Origin: an uncultured Clostridia bacterium | Lineage (GTDB): Bacteria > Bacillota > Clostridia > Peptostreptococcales > Anaerovoracaceae | Length of the DNA stretch: 37,264 nt | Reading direction: 5' to 3' | Assembly (NCBI GenBank): GCA_938009115.1 | Contig: CALLHZ010000051.1 | Coordinates: forward strand, 1-37,264 | Shown: positions 26,388 to 33,805 of the stretch, piece by piece | Position numbering within the stretch: position 1 is the stretch's first letter | Layout: the number at the start of each line of letters is the position of its first letter | The notes under the pieces: model-generated | What the model was told of the DNA's origin: nothing | Seen by the model: only the letters and a program-made list of their open reading frames with translations | Databases searched by the model: none | Translations under genes and position numbers: made by a program

Positions 26388-26416
26388 ATACAAAAGCGGC
26401 TCCTGTCGGAGCCGCT
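26388..26416 (-). terminator. Terminator of rpmF
   Basis: In the minus-strand RNA, a 9-bp GC-rich stem, AGCGGCUCC / GGAGCCGCU with loop GACA, is followed by UUUGUAUU. It lies about 27 bp after the rpmF stop and faces the tRNA terminator, insulating the two convergent units. Confidence 0.8.
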
Positions 26417-26442
26417 CAAAGCACATCACATTTTCGCAAAAT

Positions 26443-26622
26443 TTATTCTTCCGCAATGACTGCCTTCCCGTCATAAAAATTACAATTCGGGCACACTCTG
26501 TGCGGAAGCTTCGGTTCGTGGCACTGTGGACATACGGATAGCGCAGGTGCAGACTTAACCATATTCGCAGATTTTCTGGAACTCGTTTTTGCTTTGGATG
26601 TTTTTCTCTTTGGTACTGCCAT
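26443..26622 (-). CDS. rpmF: 50S ribosomal protein L32
   Basis: Small 50S subunit protein of 59 aa starting MAVPKRKTSKAKTSSRKS, the family hallmark. Two zinc-binding pairs, CPQC and CPNC, identify the Cys-containing (C+) form. The ATG at 26622 is preceded by an excellent GGAGG at 8 nt; the longer frame to 26685 is not used. It has its own consensus promoter and terminator and is thus probably monocistronic. The yceD (DUF177) gene that usually precedes rpmF is missing here. Confidence 0.97.
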   Translation of the reverse strand: MAVPKRKTSKAKTSSRKSANMVKSAPALSVCPQCHEPKLPHRVCPNCNFYDGKAVIAEE

Positions 26623-26656
26623 GTTGACACCTCCTTTTTCCGATATTAACTTCTTG

Positions 26657-26685
26657 ATTATATAGAGACAACCGATCGATGTCAA
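26657..26685 (-). promoter_or_regulatory. Consensus sigma-A promoter of rpmF
   Basis: TTGACA (26685-26680), a spacer of exactly 17 bp, and TATAAT (26662-26657) on the minus strand, both hexamers perfect. It lies in the 66-bp gap between the ackA stop and rpmF. It is the strongest promoter match in the window. Confidence 0.88.
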
Positions 26686-26688
26686 GTG

Positions 26689-27885
26689 CTATTTGGAGAC
26701 GATCTCGTAGGTGTCCTTGGCGATCATCAGTTCCTCGTTGGTGGGGATCAGCAGGATCTTGACCGGACTTTCGTCTTTGCTGATGACCTTTTCCTGACCC
26801 TTTACTTCATTGCGCTTCGGACAGAGCGCAAGCCCGATGTTCTCCATGTCTGAACAGATCATCCGGCGCATCAAAATGCCGTTTTCACCCAAACCCGCAG
26901 TAAAGACCACTGCATCGGCCCCGTTCATTTCGGCCATGTACGCGCCGATGTAGAACTTGACTTTATTTGCGTAGACTTTCAATGCCAGCTCCGCCCGTTC
27001 ATTTCCTTTCATTGCAGCATCCTCGATATCTCTGAAGTCGCTGCTGACGCCGGAAATCCCCAGAACGCCGGACTTTTTATTGAGGATGTTGTTCACCTCT
27101 GAAATGGACAGGCCTTCCTTCTGGCAGATGAAATCGATGATCGCAGGATCGATGTCTCCGCAGCGTGTTCCCATGACCAGGCCTTCCAGCGGTGTGAATC
27201 CCATGGATGTATCCACGACTTTCCCGCCGTTGATGGCTGTGATCGACGCGCCGTTGCCCAAATGGCAGGTGATGACCTTCGTGTCGGCAATTTCTTTTCC
27301 AAGCATTTCCGCGGCCCGCTCGGACACATACCGGTGGCTCGTTCCGTGGAAGCCGTAACGCCGCACACCGTACTTTGTGTAATATTCGTAGGGAATCGCG
27401 TAAATGTAAGACTCCGCCGGCATCGTCTGATGAAAGGCTGTATCAAAAACCCCCACCATCGGCGTGTTCGGCATAAGCTCCTGGCATGCGGCTATGCCAA
27501 GAAGATTGGGCGGGTTGTGAAGCGGAGCAAGGCTGACGCAGTCCTGCAGCGCCTGAATGACATCGTCGGCGATCAACACGCTGGAGGCATATTTTTCTCC
27601 CGCATGCACAACCCTGTGGCCCACCGCGCCGATCTCGTCCATTGAAGAGGCGACGCCGTAGGCATCATGCAGCAGCGTGTCCAGGACATGAGCAATAGCT
27701 TCTTTATGATCTTTCATGGGCACTTCCAGTATATATTTATCCATGCCTGGTTTTTCATGTTTCAGAACGGATCCTTCGATCCCAATCCTCTCCACAAGAC
27801 CTTTGCAGAGCAGCGTCTCAGTTTCCATCTCCAGCACCTGGTACTTGAGCGAGGAGCTTCCGCAATTGATGACGAGTACTTTCAT
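26689..27885 (-). CDS. ackA: Acetate kinase
   Basis: Interconverts acetyl phosphate plus ADP with acetate plus ATP, giving ATP in fermentation. It is 398 aa. It opens MKVLVINCGSSSLKYQV, then GHRVVHAGEKY, VFDTAFHQTMP, RYGFHGTSHRYV, HLGNGASI and FTAGLGENG, all ASKHA acetate-kinase signatures. I chose the ATG at 27885 with AGGAG 8 nt upstream; the ATG at 27891 sits too close to that site. pta, the usual partner, is not adjacent, and a separate promoter lies at the end of tmcAL. Confidence 0.97.
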   Translation of the reverse strand: MKVLVINCGSSSLKYQVLEMETETLLCKGLVERIGIEGSVLKHEKPGMDKYILEVPMKDHKEAIAHVLDTLLHDAYGVASSMDEIGAVGHRVVHAGEKYASSVLIADDVIQALQDCVSLAPLHNPPNLLGIAACQELMPNTPMVGVFDTAFHQTMPAESYIYAIPYEYYTKYGVRRYGFHGTSHRYVSERAAEMLGKEIADTKVITCHLGNGASITAINGGKVVDTSMGFTPLEGLVMGTRCGDIDPAIIDFICQKEGLSISEVNNILNKKSGVLGISGVSSDFRDIEDAAMKGNERAELALKVYANKVKFYIGAYMAEMNGADAVVFTAGLGENGILMRRMICSDMENIGLALCPKRNEVKGQEKVISKDESPVKILLIPTNEELMIAKDTYEIVSK

Positions 27886-27934
27886 TCTCATTTCTCCTTA
27901 GTTTATTCACAATTTAGTAAAATCACCGATAAAT

Positions 27935-27963
27935 ATTATACTCCGCGATGAGCAGAAGTGCAA
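27935..27963 (-). promoter_or_regulatory. Promoter of ackA overlapping the tmcAL stop
   Basis: TTGCAC (27963-27958), a 17-bp spacer and a perfect TATAAT (27940-27935) on the minus strand. The -10 overlaps the tmcAL stop codon, so ackA can be transcribed independently of tmcAL. Confidence 0.7.
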
Positions 27964-29207
27964 ATAATTTCTGTTTCCTTGTTGGAGACATAAGGCTTCC
28001 TGACATATTCGGATCCCTGGTAAACAGTTGTGCCTTTTATTATGCTGTAGATGTCCGATGCCAATGCATCCCAGGCCAAAGAGTCACGGATCGATCCTCC
28101 GGCCGCCATCCACTGCTTCGGGTTGGTATAAACCGGCATACCGGCTGTCTCCCTTCGCATTTGACGAAGCAGCGCTGCGCCGCGCCGGCTGAAGCCCAGA
28201 ACGCGGCCGTAAAAAGCCTGATCCTCGCATATTTGCCGATATCGATCCTTATCCATCCCAAGCAATGCCTGCACCATGATGCGGGCGATCCTGGCATAAG
28301 TATACCGCTTCGTTTTGACCCCCATGACGATGTCTTGAACCGTGACACCCCGGATCGCCGCTTGCTTCAGCCTGTTTTCCACCCCTTCCGTCACGGAGAT
28401 CAGTCGGCCCAGCTCATCTTTGGAATGAGTCTGCAGGGTGTACCGCAACAGCGCCGCATAACGATCGCTGTCGGCCGTTCCGAAAGGTTCTTCGCAGGCA
28501 AGTACAGCAGAGGAATCGGCCGGAAGAAATCCGCGCCAGGTCTCCCAGGGCGAGCCTTCCAGGATGGCTCGCCGTATCGAGCCCGCAGAAGCGAATCCCT
28601 GGCTTGAACCTTCCTGGTCATGACCGGGCCCGATGCGCTGCACCGGAAAAATTTCGAACGCGGCTTTCGAGCGCCTGATCTGTTTCATATATTCCAGGGC
28701 CAGGATATCATTGGAGGCCCGAAGCAGCCCCCGATGCTTTTCGGAGCGGAGCTCCGGATGAGATGAGGCCGCGCGTTCATAAGCTGCAGGGTAAGAGATC
28801 CCGTGACTCATCGCCGTGCGCATGGCAGCGGAAAACGATTCACTTTCTTCTGCCAGGAGGTCTGCGGTGCCCTCCAGCAAGGACCGTGAACCGCTCTCGC
28901 TCCCAAAAGCCAGGTCCGTTACGATCCCGGTCCCTTTCAGAACGCCGATCCCTCCCCGAGCAAACTCCTCGCCGCTGTTGACTGCGTAGCATACCGGCAG
29001 CTCCAATACCAGGTCGACGCCGTTTTCCACTGCGCAGGCCGCCCTGATCCATTTGTCCCACATGGCAGGTTCCCCACGCTGCACAAAATTGCCGCTCATC
29101 ACGGCAATGATGCCGTCCGGCTGCAAATCCTTGCGCACAGTGTCGATCAGATAACGGTGCCCTTTATGAAACGGATTGAATTCGGATATGATCCCTGCGA
29201 CGCGCAT
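27936..29207 (-). CDS. tmcAL: tRNA(Met) cytidine acetate ligase TmcAL
   Basis: Formerly YlbM. Forms N4-acetylcytidine at the wobble base of elongator tRNA-Met from acetate and ATP. It is 423 aa. The nucleotidylyltransferase motif is EFNPFHKGH, with His14 and His17. SGNFVQRGEPA, LELPVCYAVNSGEEFA, and a C-terminal helical part follow. The ATG at 29207 has GGAG 5 nt upstream. The longer frame to 29240 crosses a hairpin and is not used. The substrate acetate connects it with the next gene, ackA, though that link is my inference. Confidence 0.94.
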   Translation of the reverse strand: MRVAGIISEFNPFHKGHRYLIDTVRKDLQPDGIIAVMSGNFVQRGEPAMWDKWIRAACAVENGVDLVLELPVCYAVNSGEEFARGGIGVLKGTGIVTDLAFGSESGSRSLLEGTADLLAEESESFSAAMRTAMSHGISYPAAYERAASSHPELRSEKHRGLLRASNDILALEYMKQIRRSKAAFEIFPVQRIGPGHDQEGSSQGFASAGSIRRAILEGSPWETWRGFLPADSSAVLACEEPFGTADSDRYAALLRYTLQTHSKDELGRLISVTEGVENRLKQAAIRGVTVQDIVMGVKTKRYTYARIARIMVQALLGMDKDRYRQICEDQAFYGRVLGFSRRGAALLRQMRRETAGMPVYTNPKQWMAAGGSIRDSLAWDALASDIYSIIKGTTVYQGSEYVRKPYVSNKETEIICTSAHRGV

Positions 29208-29219
29208 CGTTGCTCCGTT

Positions 29220-29246
29220 AAAACAGCCGGTGCCTCGCACCGGCTG
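29220..29246 (-). terminator. GC-rich hairpin between coiled-coil gene and tmcAL
   Basis: A 10-bp stem, CAGCCGGTGC / GCACCGGCTG with a 3-nt loop, is followed in the minus-strand RNA by UUUUAAC. It starts 6 bp after the upstream stop and its T tract ends 3 bp before the tmcAL GGAG. The tract is short, so partial termination or an mRNA-stability element is possible. Confidence 0.6.
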
Positions 29247-29252
29247 AAATGA

Positions 29253-29783
29253 TCATTCGCCTTTATCGATTTGGGTCTTATAGATCTGGTCTTTCACTTC
29301 GTTGCGGCTGGATGAGATATTCTGGTTGATCTTATCAAAAGTATTCTGAAGATCATTGTACATATCGGTGAAATACATGGCGTAAAGCTGGTCCATTTTT
29401 TCCTGAAGGTTGTACAACATACCGTCCGTATAGTCGAGTATGCTCATCTTCATGATAGAAGAATGCTCCTTTGCTACGCGAAGGATCTCTTCGGCACGGG
29501 CTTTGGCCTTGACCGTGATCTCGTCGGTCTCCACCAGTGATTCCGCTTTGGCCATGGCTTCTTTGAGAAGGGATTCGCACTCTGCCTTAGCTTCGTCCAG
29601 GATCCGAGTCCTCTCATTCTTGATCCACTGCGCCTGCTGGATCTCGTCGGGCAGTTCGATCCTGATCTCCTTGACGATCTCTTTGATCTCCGCAGGATCC
29701 ACAACGACCTTCTTAAACATCGGGACCGACGAAGCCACTTCCATGATTTCGTCCAGCTCATCCAATAATTCCAATACCTTCAT
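29253..29783 (-). CDS. Conserved coiled-coil protein of unknown function
   Basis: A 176-aa soluble protein with no signal peptide or membrane segment. It starts MKVLELLDELDEIMEVASSVPM. Residues about 45-105 are rich in Ala, Glu and Lys (WIKNERTRILDEAKAECES), as in a long helix, and the C-terminal third has acidic helical stretches. The heptad-like pattern and position between coaD and tmcAL recall a clostridial family often labelled ATPase or V-type subunit H, but I see no Walker motif. I also see weak DivIVA-like character. It starts one base after the coaD stop, so it is co-transcribed with coaD. Confidence 0.75.
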   Translation of the reverse strand: MKVLELLDELDEIMEVASSVPMFKKVVVDPAEIKEIVKEIRIELPDEIQQAQWIKNERTRILDEAKAECESLLKEAMAKAESLVETDEITVKAKARAEEILRVAKEHSSIMKMSILDYTDGMLYNLQEKMDQLYAMYFTDMYNDLQNTFDKINQNISSSRNEVKDQIYKTQIDKGE

Positions 29784-29784
29784 G

Positions 29785-30279
29785 CTATTCCCCTTTCGCT
29801 GTTAATGCTTTTGATTTCATCATTTCCAGAACACAATCCGGCACCAGGCCGGAAATGTCTCCGCCCAAGGCAAAGACTTCCCGCATCAGGCTGGAGCTGA
29901 TGAACGAATGTTCCGGGTTTGTCATTAAAAAAATCGTTTCAGCCTTATTATTGTATAGCCGGGCATTCATCTGCGCCATCTGGATCTCGTATTCGAAATC
30001 CATCGTCGCCCGCAAGCCCCTGATGACGACCGTGATATCGTGCTTTAAAACATAGTCGGCCAGCAGACCGTCAAACCGGTCGATCTGAATATTGGACAGA
30101 TGGGCTGTCGCTTTCCGGATCATGTCCATTCGCTCATCTCCGCTGAAGGCCGACGCTTTGGACGGATTATGAATGACGCCGACCACCAGGACATCGCAGA
30201 GCCGGGAAGCCCGGTTGATCACATCCAAATGACCTGCTGTGATCGGATCGAAGGATCCTGCATACAGTGCTTTTTTCAA
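29785..30279 (-). CDS. coaD: Phosphopantetheine adenylyltransferase
   Basis: Fourth step of coenzyme A synthesis: phosphopantetheine plus ATP to dephospho-CoA. It is 164 aa. The TxGH motif is in GSFDPITAGH (8-17), with VIRGLRATMDFEYE and ISSSLMREV further on, all diagnostic. The start is TTG at 30279 with GAGGG 7 nt upstream, 4 bp after the rsmD stop. Longer in-frame starts read through the rsmD end and would add a tail foreign to the family. Confidence 0.95.
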   Translation of the reverse strand: MKKALYAGSFDPITAGHLDVINRASRLCDVLVVGVIHNPSKASAFSGDERMDMIRKATAHLSNIQIDRFDGLLADYVLKHDITVVIRGLRATMDFEYEIQMAQMNARLYNNKAETIFLMTNPEHSFISSSLMREVFALGGDISGLVPDCVLEMMKSKALTAKGE

Positions 30280-30283
30280 AGGC

Positions 30284-30838
30284 TTACCCTCTTTCCCCTT
30301 TTGCATAGATGCTGATCGATGTGGCACCATAGCGCTTCTGCTTCCAAAGCACAAGACTTCCGACTTCTTCGGGCGGCGCCTGTCGCACTCTGTGTTCGCA
30401 CACGACCAGGACATCGTCTCTCAGGCTTTCCAGTCTTGAGATGTCTGAAAGGGCTTTCGTGAGCGTCTCACCTTCGTAAGGCGGATCCAAAAAATAAATG
30501 TCCACACCCTCCCGTATCCGCATCAGGTTCTGCCGGTAATCTCCTTTGAGCAAAATGCTCCGGTCTTCCATCCCGCAGGCCTTGATGTTCTCCAGAGCAA
30601 GAGCGAGGCTGTCCTTGGAAATGTCCGAAAAATAGGCTCTTCCGGCGCCCCGGCTCAGGGCTTCCAGCCCCATGTTCCCCGTTCCGCAAAAAAGATCGGC
30701 GACCACTGTCGTCTCGCTTATATACGGCACGATCATGCTGAACACAGCCTCCTTGACGCGGTCCGACGTGGGCCTTACGTCATCTCCCTTGGGCGTTTTC
30801 AGTTTTCTGCCTTTGCAAATTCCGGCGATAATGCGCAT
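30284..30838 (-). CDS. rsmD: 16S rRNA (guanine966-N2)-methyltransferase
   Basis: SAM-dependent enzyme that methylates G966 of 16S rRNA. It is 184 aa. It starts MRIIAGICKGRKLKTP and continues DVRPTSDRVKEAVFSM, with SAM motif ADLFCGTGNMGLEALSRGA and the catalytic motif DPPY in YFLDPPYEGE. The ATG at 30838 follows AGGCAGG. A TTG at 30859 is possible but not needed. It is first in a unit with coaD and the coiled-coil gene behind a good promoter. Confidence 0.94.
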   Translation of the reverse strand: MRIIAGICKGRKLKTPKGDDVRPTSDRVKEAVFSMIVPYISETTVVADLFCGTGNMGLEALSRGAGRAYFSDISKDSLALALENIKACGMEDRSILLKGDYRQNLMRIREGVDIYFLDPPYEGETLTKALSDISRLESLRDDVLVVCEHRVRQAPPEEVGSLVLWKQKRYGATSISIYAKGERG

Positions 30839-30862
30839 GGGTACCTGCCTTTCTTTCAAGAC

Positions 30863-30891
30863 ATTTTAGCATGCGCAGGATAGGGTTTCAA
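30863..30891 (-). promoter_or_regulatory. Sigma-A promoter of rsmD-coaD
   Basis: TTGAAA (30891-30886), a 17-bp spacer and TAAAAT (30868-30863) with TGC directly upstream (extended -10) on the minus strand. It lies in the recG-rsmD gap, 25 bp before the rsmD ATG. Confidence 0.75.
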
Positions 30892-30907
30892 GCGCAGGGA
30901 ACGAAAA

Positions 30908-32956
30908 CTAAAGCACCAGTGATTCCCTGAGCTCGAATTTCCGTTGAAGCGCCTCGGCAAAGGACCGGTTCTCCTCAAGGCTGAGCGAAGGATCGATACG
31001 GAGCAGATCCATCGCATCGGCTCTGCTTTCAACAAACACAGCATAATGCTTGACAGGATCCGCCAAAACCAATTCAGGCAGACCGTGCTGACGGACGCCG
31101 AACCATTCTCCGGAGCCTCGCAGCTCCAAATCTTTTTCCGCGATCACGAAGCCGTCGTTCGTGCTGCAGAAGACTTCGGCTCTTGCTGCTGCGATCTCAT
31201 TCTGCCCGTCGCTGACGATGAGGCAGCAGGATGGATCATTTCCCCGCCCCACGCGGCCGCGAAGCTGGTGAAGCTGGGCCAGCCCGAACCGCTCGGCATT
31301 TTCGATGAGCATAACTGTGGCATTCGGCACATTGATCCCGACTTCGATCACGACAGTGGATATAAGCACCTGGATTTTTCCATGATAAAATTTATCCATG
31401 ATACGGTCCTTTTCGACCTGAGGCAAGTTACCGTGGAGCAGCGCGCAGGCAAACGCCGGAAAGCGATTTTGAACTTCGGCGAAAAGAGACTCTGCGGAAC
31501 GGCTGTCCAATGCATCGGAATCTTCGATCAACGGAGCCACGATATAGGCCTGATGACCTTTTTTTACTTCCGAACCCAGGACATTGTAAGCCTGCTCCCG
31601 GTTTTCAGCAAGAAAGGATACTGTGCGGATCGGGAGCCGCCCGGGAGGCATCTCGTCGATGACCGACAGATCCAGATCACCATACATGACGACGGCAAGC
31701 GTCCGGGGGATCGGCGTAGCGGTCATGACGATCACATCCGGATTTTCTCCTTTCTGAGAAAGCTTCAGACGCTGATTCACACCGAAGCGATGCTGCTCGT
31801 CGGTGATCACAAGGCCCAAGCGGTGAAATTTGACGCCCTCCGAGAGGATCGCGTGGGTGCCGACGATGACATCCACCTGCCCGTTTTTCAGCTCCAGCAG
31901 CGCTTGAGAGCGTTGCTTTGGCGCAAGAGAGCCCGACAAGAAAGCGATCCGCACGCCAAGAGGCGCCAAATCAGCGTTCAGCGTGGCAAAATGCTGTCTG
32001 GCCAACAATTCCGTAGGCGCCATGAACGCCCCCTGATAACCGGATTTTGAGGCCTTGTAGAGGGCTGCCTGGGCGATGAGCGTCTTTCCCGAGCCCACAT
32101 CACCCTGAACAAGGCGGTTCATCGCCCGGGCCGATTCCATATCCTGCTCCACTTCGGCCAGTACGCGCTTTTGGGCTCCCGTAGGCGCGTAGGGCAGCCC
32201 TGCCAGAAAACCGGATATCGGTGCGTCTTTTGAAAATACGATGCCGCTCTGCCCTTTGCCAAAGCGCTCTCGGGAAAGCTGAAGAGCCGTTTGGAGAGAA
32301 AACAATTCTTCGTAAACCAGGCGGTAACGCGCTTCCCTATATTTTTGCTCATCCTCCGGGAAATGAATGTTCCGCAAAGCATATGTCAGACTGCATAGTT
32401 TCTTTTTCTCTAATACAGTCTTCGGAAGTGTCTCTTCCTGGTATATGTCCACTGAAAGCGCTGCAGCGACATGACGGCGAAAGTCCTTTTGCGTCAGTCC
32501 GCGGGTGAGCGGATACACCGGTTGGATCCCCCCGGGGGCCTGGTCCCGGAAAGCCATGAAATCCGGGTGGAGCATTTGCGCTTTTCCGTTACCCACACGC
32601 ACTTTCCCATAGAAACAATAGGAGCCGCCCTGACAAAACGCTTTTTCCATATGCCCGCTCATAAAAAAGAGGACTTCCATCCGTCCGGTTTCGTCTTCGA
32701 CCAGCAAGCGCAAAGTCCGCTTTCGCCCGTACCCTTTTCCGGGAACCACCATTAGGATTTTTCCCCCGGCCAGCACTTTTTCGCCGTCTTTCATGGCAGA
32801 AATCGCCCGGCGGTTTCGCAGGTCCTGATATTCCCGCGGGAAATGAAACAACAGATCCCGGGGAGAAAAGATCCTCAGCCGGCCATAGGCCTCTGCCTTT
32901 TTGGGGCCGACGCCAGGGAGACTTTCCATGCCGCCGCCTTTGGTTTTCCTGCTCAT
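30908..32956 (-). CDS. recG: ATP-dependent DNA helicase RecG
   Basis: Branch-migration helicase for stalled replication forks and Holliday junctions. It is 682 aa. An N-terminal wedge/OB domain (about 10-190) precedes a superfamily 2 helicase core with Walker A GDVGSGKT, motif II DEQHRFGV, TATPIPRT, and QLRGRVGRG. The RecG TRG-type C-terminus is present. Its ATG overlaps the stop of the asp23-family gene upstream (ATGA). The DAK/FakA-like gene that often lies between yloU and recG is absent. Confidence 0.96.
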   Translation of the reverse strand: MSRKTKGGGMESLPGVGPKKAEAYGRLRIFSPRDLLFHFPREYQDLRNRRAISAMKDGEKVLAGGKILMVVPGKGYGRKRTLRLLVEDETGRMEVLFFMSGHMEKAFCQGGSYCFYGKVRVGNGKAQMLHPDFMAFRDQAPGGIQPVYPLTRGLTQKDFRRHVAAALSVDIYQEETLPKTVLEKKKLCSLTYALRNIHFPEDEQKYREARYRLVYEELFSLQTALQLSRERFGKGQSGIVFSKDAPISGFLAGLPYAPTGAQKRVLAEVEQDMESARAMNRLVQGDVGSGKTLIAQAALYKASKSGYQGAFMAPTELLARQHFATLNADLAPLGVRIAFLSGSLAPKQRSQALLELKNGQVDVIVGTHAILSEGVKFHRLGLVITDEQHRFGVNQRLKLSQKGENPDVIVMTATPIPRTLAVVMYGDLDLSVIDEMPPGRLPIRTVSFLAENREQAYNVLGSEVKKGHQAYIVAPLIEDSDALDSRSAESLFAEVQNRFPAFACALLHGNLPQVEKDRIMDKFYHGKIQVLISTVVIEVGINVPNATVMLIENAERFGLAQLHQLRGRVGRGNDPSCCLIVSDGQNEIAAARAEVFCSTNDGFVIAEKDLELRGSGEWFGVRQHGLPELVLADPVKHYAVFVESRADAMDLLRIDPSLSLEENRSFAEALQRKFELRESLVL

Positions 32957-33375
32957 AGCTTCCCTGCCCTGTTATTTAGTAATGTCCGGTAATCCACGCG
33001 GATATTGCGCTTTGCCACATTTTTTGACAATATGCCGGTCACGACGACCTCGATATTGTCGATGGGAAGCTCCAGGTATTCCAGTATCGAATATGCCAGA
33101 CGATCCATGATGCCTGCCGTCACTTCGCTGATGCTGCTCCCAAATCGAAGCATGATATATAGCCGGATAAAAATGCCTTTTTCCGACATTTTAACGACTT
33201 TTTCAGCCAAAGCGTCATAATTGCGCAGACGGATCGTCACATCGGAAACAGCGCCCTTGTAATTGGCAAGCCATGCTTTGTCCTCGCAAGAAAGAAAAGC
33301 ATCCGCGATCATTTCGTCCACGACGGAATGATTGATGCTTACGGCGCCTATGTGATTGACTTCTCTGTATAGCAT
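32953..33375 (-). CDS. Asp23/Gls24 family protein, YloU-like
   Basis: A 140-aa cytoplasmic Asp23-family protein, the second in the window. The start MLYREVNHIGAVSINHSVVDEMI and the stretch VTAGIMDRLAYSILEYLELPIDNIEVVVTGI, here without a break, belong to the family's two conserved halves. Position opposite rpmB and before recG matches B. subtilis yloU. The middle (about 30-70) is more divergent than the ends. The ATG at 33375 has GGAG 7 nt upstream. Function is unknown; YloU has been linked with fatty-acid metabolism genes only by neighbourhood. Confidence 0.82.
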   Translation of the reverse strand: MLYREVNHIGAVSINHSVVDEMIADAFLSCEDKAWLANYKGAVSDVTIRLRNYDALAEKVVKMSEKGIFIRLYIMLRFGSSISEVTAGIMDRLAYSILEYLELPIDNIEVVVTGILSKNVAKRNIRVDYRTLLNNRAGKL

Positions 33376-33409
33376 GTGCTGTCTCCGCCATATCATTCAT
33401 CTGAGAGAT

Positions 33410-33437
33410 ATTTTATCACATAACAAAAATATTGCAT
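33410..33437 (-). promoter_or_regulatory. Possible promoter of yloU-like gene and recG
   Basis: TAAAAT (33415-33410) with TG one base upstream (extended -10, TGATAAAAT) on the minus strand. The best -35 at 16 bp is ATGCAA, a weak match. It is divergent from, and close to, the rpmB promoter. Confidence 0.5.
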
Positions 33438-33445
33438 AAAAAAAG

Positions 33446-33475
33446 TTGTACAGATCGAAATCCATGTGCTATAAT
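33446..33475 (+). promoter_or_regulatory. Promoter of rpmB
   Basis: TTGTAC (33446-33451), an 18-bp spacer and a perfect TATAAT (33470-33475). The predicted start is about 33482, giving an 80-nt leader before the rpmB ATG. Confidence 0.75.
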
Positions 33476-33497
33476 AACGTTTGTTTGAAATCACGAG

Positions 33498-33516
33498 GAG
33501 GCGGCGCGCCTCTTTT
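33498..33516 (+). other. Hairpin in the rpmB leader
   Basis: GAGGCG-GCG-CGCCTC followed by TTTT, about 16 nt into the predicted rpmB transcript and 46 nt before the ATG. The 6-bp stem plus short T tract resembles a small attenuator. The real ribosome-binding site (GGAGG at about 33550) lies outside it. Confidence 0.4.
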
Positions 33517-33562
33517 CATGAAATATACCATCCCCCAGTGGGTGCAAAAGGAGGTGCAGAAT

Positions 33563-33754
33563 ATGTCCAGGAAATGCGAAATTTGCGGCAAAGGCCAGGT
33601 TTCAGGAAACAATGTCTCCCATTCCAACAGACACACGAGAAGAAAATGGAATGCAAATATTCAAACGGTTAAGGTCAATGAGAATGGTACAGTAACCAGG
33701 AAGAATGTATGCACGAGATGTATCCGTTCGGGAAAAATCACCCGTGCCATGTAG
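33563..33754 (+). CDS. rpmB: 50S ribosomal protein L28
   Basis: Ribosomal protein of 63 aa with the family start MSRKCEICGKGQVSGN, the conserved NVSHSNRHTRRKW, and a C-terminal CTRCIRSGKI. The CEIC and CTRC pairs indicate the zinc-binding form. The ATG at 33563 has GGAGG 8 nt upstream. An in-frame extension to 33446 contains no stop but is non-coding leader by family comparison. Divergent from the asp23-recG unit, as in other Firmicutes. Confidence 0.97.
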   Translation: MSRKCEICGKGQVSGNNVSHSNRHTRRKWNANIQTVKVNENGTVTRKNVCTRCIRSGKITRAM

Positions 33755-33762
33755 CGCAATCG

Positions 33763-33790
33763 AAAAGGACGGCCGAGGCCGTCCTTTTTT
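33763..33790 (+). terminator. Terminator between rpmB and acyl-CoA synthetase, likely bidirectional
   Basis: An 11-bp stem, AAAAGGACGGC / GCCGTCCTTTT with loop CGAG, runs into TTTTTT on the plus strand. The A-run on the other side gives a shorter TTTT tract in the minus direction, so it may also end the convergent gene at 33806. Confidence 0.88.
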
Positions 33791-33805
33791 ATTGCCGTGG
33801 CAGCC

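Noticed and set aside
33446..33562. N-terminal extension or leader peptide upstream of rpmB
   Set aside because: The frame is open but begins inside the -35 box. L28 proteins start at MSRKCEIC, and the best ribosome-binding site belongs to the ATG at 33563.
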